In this document: one piece after another, positions 15,046 to 17,987 of the stretch
Layout of the letters: every line of letters begins with the position of its first letter
Numbering within the stretch: position 1 is the first letter of the stretch
Assembly: GCA_903837445.1 (NCBI GenBank)
Contig: CAILUR010000033.1
Span: 1 to 17,987 of the forward strand
DNA length: 17,987 nt
Reading direction: 5' to 3'
DNA from: an uncultured bacterium
GTDB taxonomy: Bacteria > Oederibacteriota > PGYV01 > CAILUR01
The notes under the pieces: model-generated
Seen by the model: only the letters and a program-made list of their open reading frames with translations
Databases searched by the model: none
What the model was told of the DNA's origin: nothing
Position numbers and translations under genes: made by a program

Positions 15046-15084
15046 TAAGAGTTCCCTTCCTTTTATTTTTTTCGAAGCTACTTT

Positions 15085-15291
15085 TTATTTCTTTTTTTCT
15101 GCACCACAGGTGTCAATTTTAAAAACGGTATACAAAGGACACATTCCCACTATTCCAGTTAAAAGCGCTATTGTTCCGACACTCCATAGGGCAATGGCTA
15201 TTCCCCCGTGTGTAAAAAACCCTCCTACCACAAGTCCTGCTCCTAAAACGATTCTAACGCTTCTGTCCAGATTGCCTGCATTCTTTTTCAT
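15085..15291 (-). CDS. DUF2892 (YgaP-type) inner-membrane protein
   Basis: A 68-residue protein of the DUF2892 family: NLDRSVRIVLGAGLVVGG at 7-24, one hydrophobic helix, a short loop, then a second helix (ALWSVGTIALLTGIVGM) ending in the conserved CPLYTVFKIDTC. It forms a two-helix membrane hairpin with two conserved cysteines near the C-terminus. In YgaP this domain follows a rhodanese domain, which is absent here. The start has a very strong AAGGAGG site eight bases upstream. It is first in the operon with ferredoxin and DUF134, suggesting a redox or sulfur-related role (inference). Confidence 0.9.
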   Translation of the reverse strand: MKKNAGNLDRSVRIVLGAGLVVGGFFTHGGIAIALWSVGTIALLTGIVGMCPLYTVFKIDTCGAEKKK

Positions 15292-15326
15292 AAGCTGTGC
15301 CTCCTTGTCTAATTTTACTTTTTTTC

Positions 15327-15350
15327 AATTATGAGCATATGACCATAATT
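15327..15350. promoter_or_regulatory. Near-palindromic operator candidate at the DUF2892 operon start
   Basis: Outer arms AATTATG (15327-15333) and CATAATT (15344-15350) are perfect inverses around a central CATATG (15336-15341); 20 of 24 positions are symmetric. It starts right beside the -10 box of the DUF2892 promoter and covers the predicted transcription start, an ideal place for a repressor. Which protein binds is unknown; DUF134 in the same operon is one candidate. Confidence 0.5.
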
Positions 15351-15378
15351 ACTATACCATATATTCTGCACTTGTCAA
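15351..15378 (-). promoter_or_regulatory. Promoter of the DUF2892-ferredoxin-DUF134 operon
   Basis: Minus-strand TTGACA (15373-15378), 16-base spacer, TATAGT (15351-15356) with a TGG extension. Transcription should start about 15344, leaving a leader of roughly 53 bases. It is divergent from the dinB promoter, 26 bases apart. Confidence 0.7.
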
Positions 15379-15404
15379 ATTATTTTTTATATTTTCTTGT
15401 TTTT

Positions 15405-15413
15405 TGATATACT
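15405..15413 (+). promoter_or_regulatory. Extended -10 promoter of dinB (predicted leaderless transcript)
   Basis: Plus-strand TGATATACT, a TGN-extended TATACT, ends seven bases before the dinB ATG at 15420. Usual start spacing puts +1 at or within a base of the A of the ATG. No ribosome site precedes the gene. No palindrome resembling a known LexA box is visible. Confidence 0.55.
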
Positions 15414-15419
15414 TACTTT

Positions 15420-16511
15420 ATGAGAAAAATACTTCACATAGATATGGATGCGTTTTACGCCTCAGTAGAGCAAAGAGATAACCCTGCCTTTCGTGGCAAG
15501 CCCGTGATTGTCGGGGGCACGCCTGCCCAGCGTGGTGTGGTGGCTGCCTGCTCTTATGAAGCCAGAAAATTCGGCATTCGGTCAGCTATGTCTTCATACA
15601 AGGCCTTGCAGTTATGTCCGAGTGCCATTTTAATTACTCCGCACTTTGAAAAATACGAAGAGGCCTCTTCCCTGATACACGAAGTGTTTAGCGAATATAC
15701 TAACCTTATAGAACCGCTCTCCCTGGATGAGGCCTATTTGGATGTGACTGATAATTATAAACATATTCCCATTGCCACACAAATAGCAAAAGAAATTAAA
15801 CAAAAAATATTTGAAAAGACAGGACTTACGGCTTCGGCAGGCGTCTCTTATTGCAAGTTTTTGGCAAAGATAGCTTCGGGCTTTAAAAAGCCAGATGGTT
15901 TAACCATAGTCACCCCTGCAAAAGCGCTTGAGTTTATTGATAAATTGCCTATAGGCAGTTTTCACGGTGTGGGAAAAGTCACTGAAGAAAAAATGTTTTC
16001 TCTTGGAATAAAAACAGGCGCAGATTTGAGAAAAAAAAGTTTGAATTTTTTATCCTCTCACTTTGGAAAATCTGGTGACTGGTTTTACTCCCTTGCCAGA
16101 GGTATTGATGAGTCCCCTGTAGAACCCTATAGAGAAAGAAAATCCATAGGCCGTGAAATTACTTTAGAAAAAGATATCACAGATATGGCAAAGATATTTG
16201 AACTTTTAGAGGAGCTCGCTTTTGCAGTGGAAAAGGACCTCACTTCAGCAGATAAATACGGAAGGACAGTCACCCTAAAGGTAAAGTATCACGACTTTAA
16301 ACAGATCACCCGCAGTATTTCTCTAAATGTGCGAGTGCGGGCGGGCGCTACTATTTTAGAACAAGTCCTCAAACTGCTCAAAAAAACTGAAGCTGGAAAA
16401 AAGAAAATCCGTCTGTTGGGCATCTCCATACACTCCTTTACCGAAGATGCGCAAAAACCCCAAGGTAAAACTCAAATGCGCCTACCCTTAAATCGTTTAG
16501 GGGACAAATAA
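15420..16511 (+). CDS. dinB: DNA polymerase IV (Y-family translesion polymerase)
   Basis: Error-prone lesion-bypass polymerase. The 363 residues match the family. Catalytic acids are Asp8 (HIDMDAFYASVE) and Asp103/Glu104 (SLDEAYLDVT), and Tyr13 occupies the steric-gate position. The helix-hairpin-helix part contains GSFHGVGKVTEEKM, and the little-finger domain follows (KSIGREITLEKD). The C-terminus has QMRLPL (352-357), a likely beta-clamp binding motif. It starts at the family-typical MRKILHIDMDAF. It is the only plus-strand gene here, divergent from the DUF2892 operon, and converges on typA. The mRNA probably lacks a leader. Confidence 0.96.
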   Translation: MRKILHIDMDAFYASVEQRDNPAFRGKPVIVGGTPAQRGVVAACSYEARKFGIRSAMSSYKALQLCPSAILITPHFEKYEEASSLIHEVFSEYTNLIEPLSLDEAYLDVTDNYKHIPIATQIAKEIKQKIFEKTGLTASAGVSYCKFLAKIASGFKKPDGLTIVTPAKALEFIDKLPIGSFHGVGKVTEEKMFSLGIKTGADLRKKSLNFLSSHFGKSGDWFYSLARGIDESPVEPYRERKSIGREITLEKDITDMAKIFELLEELAFAVEKDLTSADKYGRTVTLKVKYHDFKQITRSISLNVRVRAGATILEQVLKLLKKTEAGKKKIRLLGISIHSFTEDAQKPQGKTQMRLPLNRLGDK

Positions 16512-16513
16512 AA

Positions 16514-16541
16514 AAAGCCATACCTTTTCAGGTATGGCTTT
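16514..16541. terminator. Bidirectional terminator between dinB and typA
   Basis: Eleven-base arms AAAGCCATACC (16514-16524) and GGTATGGCTTT (16531-16541) with a six-base loop. T-rich tracts lie on both sides (TTTTAT for dinB, a run of seven T residues for typA on the minus strand), so it can end both convergent transcripts. Confidence 0.9.
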
Positions 16542-16567
16542 TATATCAGGTCAAAAAATTAATTGTT

Positions 16568-17987
16568 TTATTCAGCGGCCTTTGTTTTGGCATTATCATA
16601 TCTTTTGCGTTCATTAGCGTTTAATATTTTTTTCCTCATTCTTATATTCAAAGGCGTTATCTCTAAAAGCTCGTCTTCTGCGATATATTCCATAGCCTGT
16701 TCTAAACTAAACTTTCTTGGAGGTTCAAGCCTTATGGATTCATCAGACCCTGAAGCGCGCATATTAGTCAGTTTCTTTTCCCTGCACACATTTATTATCA
16801 TATCTGTGTCGCGGCTGTTTTCTCCCGCTATCATTCCTTCATATACTTCCAGCCCCGGCACTACAAAAAAGGCACCGCGATCTTTGAGCTTATCCAAGGC
16901 ATACCCTACTATCGCGCCTTCTTCCATAACTATCAAGACGCCGCGGCTTCTGCTTGGGACTTCCCCTTTAAACTGGCCATACTCGTGAAAACTATGGTTG
17001 AGGATTCCCGTGCCACGCGTTTCAGTCATAAATTCATTTCTGAACCCTAAAAGCCCACGGGTAGGAATATGAAATTCAAGCCGAGTGTAGCCGTCTTTGC
17101 CCTGTATCATATTTATCATTTCGCCTTTTCTTATTCCCATTTTTTCTATAACTGTGCCCACAAATTCCGCCGGCACATCCACTATGGCATGCTCAATAGG
17201 TTCCATTTTCTCGCCGTGAATTTCTTTATAGATTACCTGTGGTTTTGAGACCTGCAGTTCATAACCCTCACGCCTCATATTTTCGATAAGGATTGCCAAC
17301 TGCAATTCGCCACGGCCCTTTACTGTAAAGGCCTCGGTAGATTCTGTTTTTTCCACCACTATACTTACATTTGACTGCAGTTCTTTTTGAAGTCTGTCCC
17401 ACACATGTCTGGAAGTGACAAACTTTCCTTCGCGCCCCGCGAAAGGAGAATTATTTACCATAAAGGTCATAGACATTGTCGGCTTATCTATATCTATAGT
17501 CGGCAGGGCTTCCGGATTTTCCTTGCACGCCACTGTCTCGCCTACATCTATGGTCTCAAGTCCAGCGAGGGAAACAATATCTCCGGCAGAAGCTTCTTTG
17601 ACTTCCACTTTTCCAAGCCCTTCAAAAGCCATAATTTTTGTGACTCTATAAGGCAGTTGTGTGCCGTCATTTTTAATAAGGACTACATCTTCGCCTTGTT
17701 TTACTTTTCCGTTATAGATTTTTCCCGTACCCATTTTTCCTACATAATTGTCATACCCGATAGCAGAAGTCAAAAATTGAAAAGGTTTTTCCTCATCTCC
17801 TGAAGTATCTTCCACATGATGTATGATCATATCAAAAAGTGGTTTTAAATCTTCGCTTTCATCATCCATATGATTTTTTGCAATTCCCTGCTTGGCGGAA
17901 CAATAAATCACTGGAAAATCCAGTTGTTCATCCGCGGCATTGAGTTCTACAAAAAGGTCAAACACCATTTCCAGCACTTCTTTTGGT
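16568..17987 (-). CDS. typA: GTP-binding protein TypA/BipA, 5' end outside the window
   Basis: Ribosome-associated translational GTPase of the EF-G type, involved in stress adaptation and 50S assembly. About 472 C-terminal residues are visible; the frame continues past the right edge (upstream codons give P-K-E before VLEMVFDLFVEL), so the N-terminal GTPase motifs G1-G4 are missing from view. Present are the end of the G domain (YCSAKQGIAKN), the beta-barrel domain 2 (FLTSAIGYDNYVGKMGTGKIYNG), domain 3, the EF-G domain V-like part (GTVIEKMGIRKGEMINM) and the TypA-specific C-terminal domain (RGLLGFRNEFMTETRGTG, GVLIVMEEGAIVGYALDKL). No break is visible, and the gene is presumed intact. Confidence 0.96.
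   Translation of the reverse strand, partial: PKEVLEMVFDLFVELNAADEQLDFPVIYCSAKQGIAKNHMDDESEDLKPLFDMIIHHVEDTSGDEEKPFQFLTSAIGYDNYVGKMGTGKIYNGKVKQGEDVVLIKNDGTQLPYRVTKIMAFEGLGKVEVKEASAGDIVSLAGLETIDVGETVACKENPEALPTIDIDKPTMSMTFMVNNSPFAGREGKFVTSRHVWDRLQKELQSNVSIVVEKTESTEAFTVKGRGELQLAILIENMRREGYELQVSKPQVIYKEIHGEKMEPIEHAIVDVPAEFVGTVIEKMGIRKGEMINMIQGKDGYTRLEFHIPTRGLLGFRNEFMTETRGTGILNHSFHEYGQFKGEVPSRSRGVLIVMEEGAIVGYALDKLKDRGAFFVVPGLEVYEGMIAGENSRDTDMIINVCREKKLTNMRASGSDESIRLEPPRKFSLEQAMEYIAEDELLEITPLNIRMRKKILNANERKRYDNAKTKAAE

Noticed and set aside
14594..15334. Plus-strand open frame of 246 codons
   Set aside because: Covers the antisense of DUF134, ferredoxin and DUF2892, all of which are clearly real with good ribosome sites.
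15292..15419. LexA/SOS box for dinB
   Set aside because: No GAAC-N4-GTTC or CTG-N10-CAG-type palindrome is placed at the dinB promoter; the palindrome present belongs by position to the opposite promoter.

Overview
This is an AT-rich bacterial chromosome segment with tightly packed genes, nearly all on the minus strand; only dinB is read on the plus strand. Most genes have clear Shine-Dalgarno sequences, and several promoters match the housekeeping sigma factor. Lipoprotein and Sec signal peptides, a TPR pair and a DNRLRE lipoprotein sit among housekeeping genes. With the heavy use of ATA and AGA codons, this suggests an uncultured low-GC lineage (Elusimicrobiota- or Omnitrophota-like would fit). 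The window holds no rRNA or other marker that would settle the taxonomy.

Layout, left to right. Positions 1-103 are a heptanucleotide tandem repeat directly 3' of the glycine cleavage operon. That operon reads gcvT-gcvH-gcvPA-gcvPB on the minus strand (4407 to 107), from a strong promoter at 4438-4466. Then come an orphan DNRLRE lipoprotein (4599-5282) and a likely three-gene unit of a Cro/C1-type regulator, a small membrane protein and a medium-chain oxidoreductase (6922 to 5410). A 340-base non-coding stretch with several hairpins (6923-7262) follows.

The trans-translation pair comes next: tmRNA ssrA (7310-7646, its own terminator and extended -10 promoter, predicted tag ANNYALAA) and smpB. 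Beyond it is a dprA-topA-xer operon (12775 to 8339), an order that recalls the Firmicutes dprA-topA-trmFO-xerC cluster but lacks trmFO. Upstream lie two exported TPR-type proteins (12898-14316) and a redox-flavoured operon: DUF2892 membrane protein, a ferredoxin with one cluster cysteine missing, and a DUF134 regulator. A near-palindrome lies over the predicted start of that operon. dinB is transcribed divergently from the same intergenic region and appears to be leaderless. A bidirectional terminator separates dinB from typA, whose 5' end lies outside the window.

No mobile element, CRISPR array or defence system is visible. The less ordinary items are the heptad repeat, the short tmRNA tag, the structured non-coding stretch at 7108-7219, the palindrome and leaderless start in the 15.3-15.4 kb divergent region, and the Cys-deficient ferredoxin.
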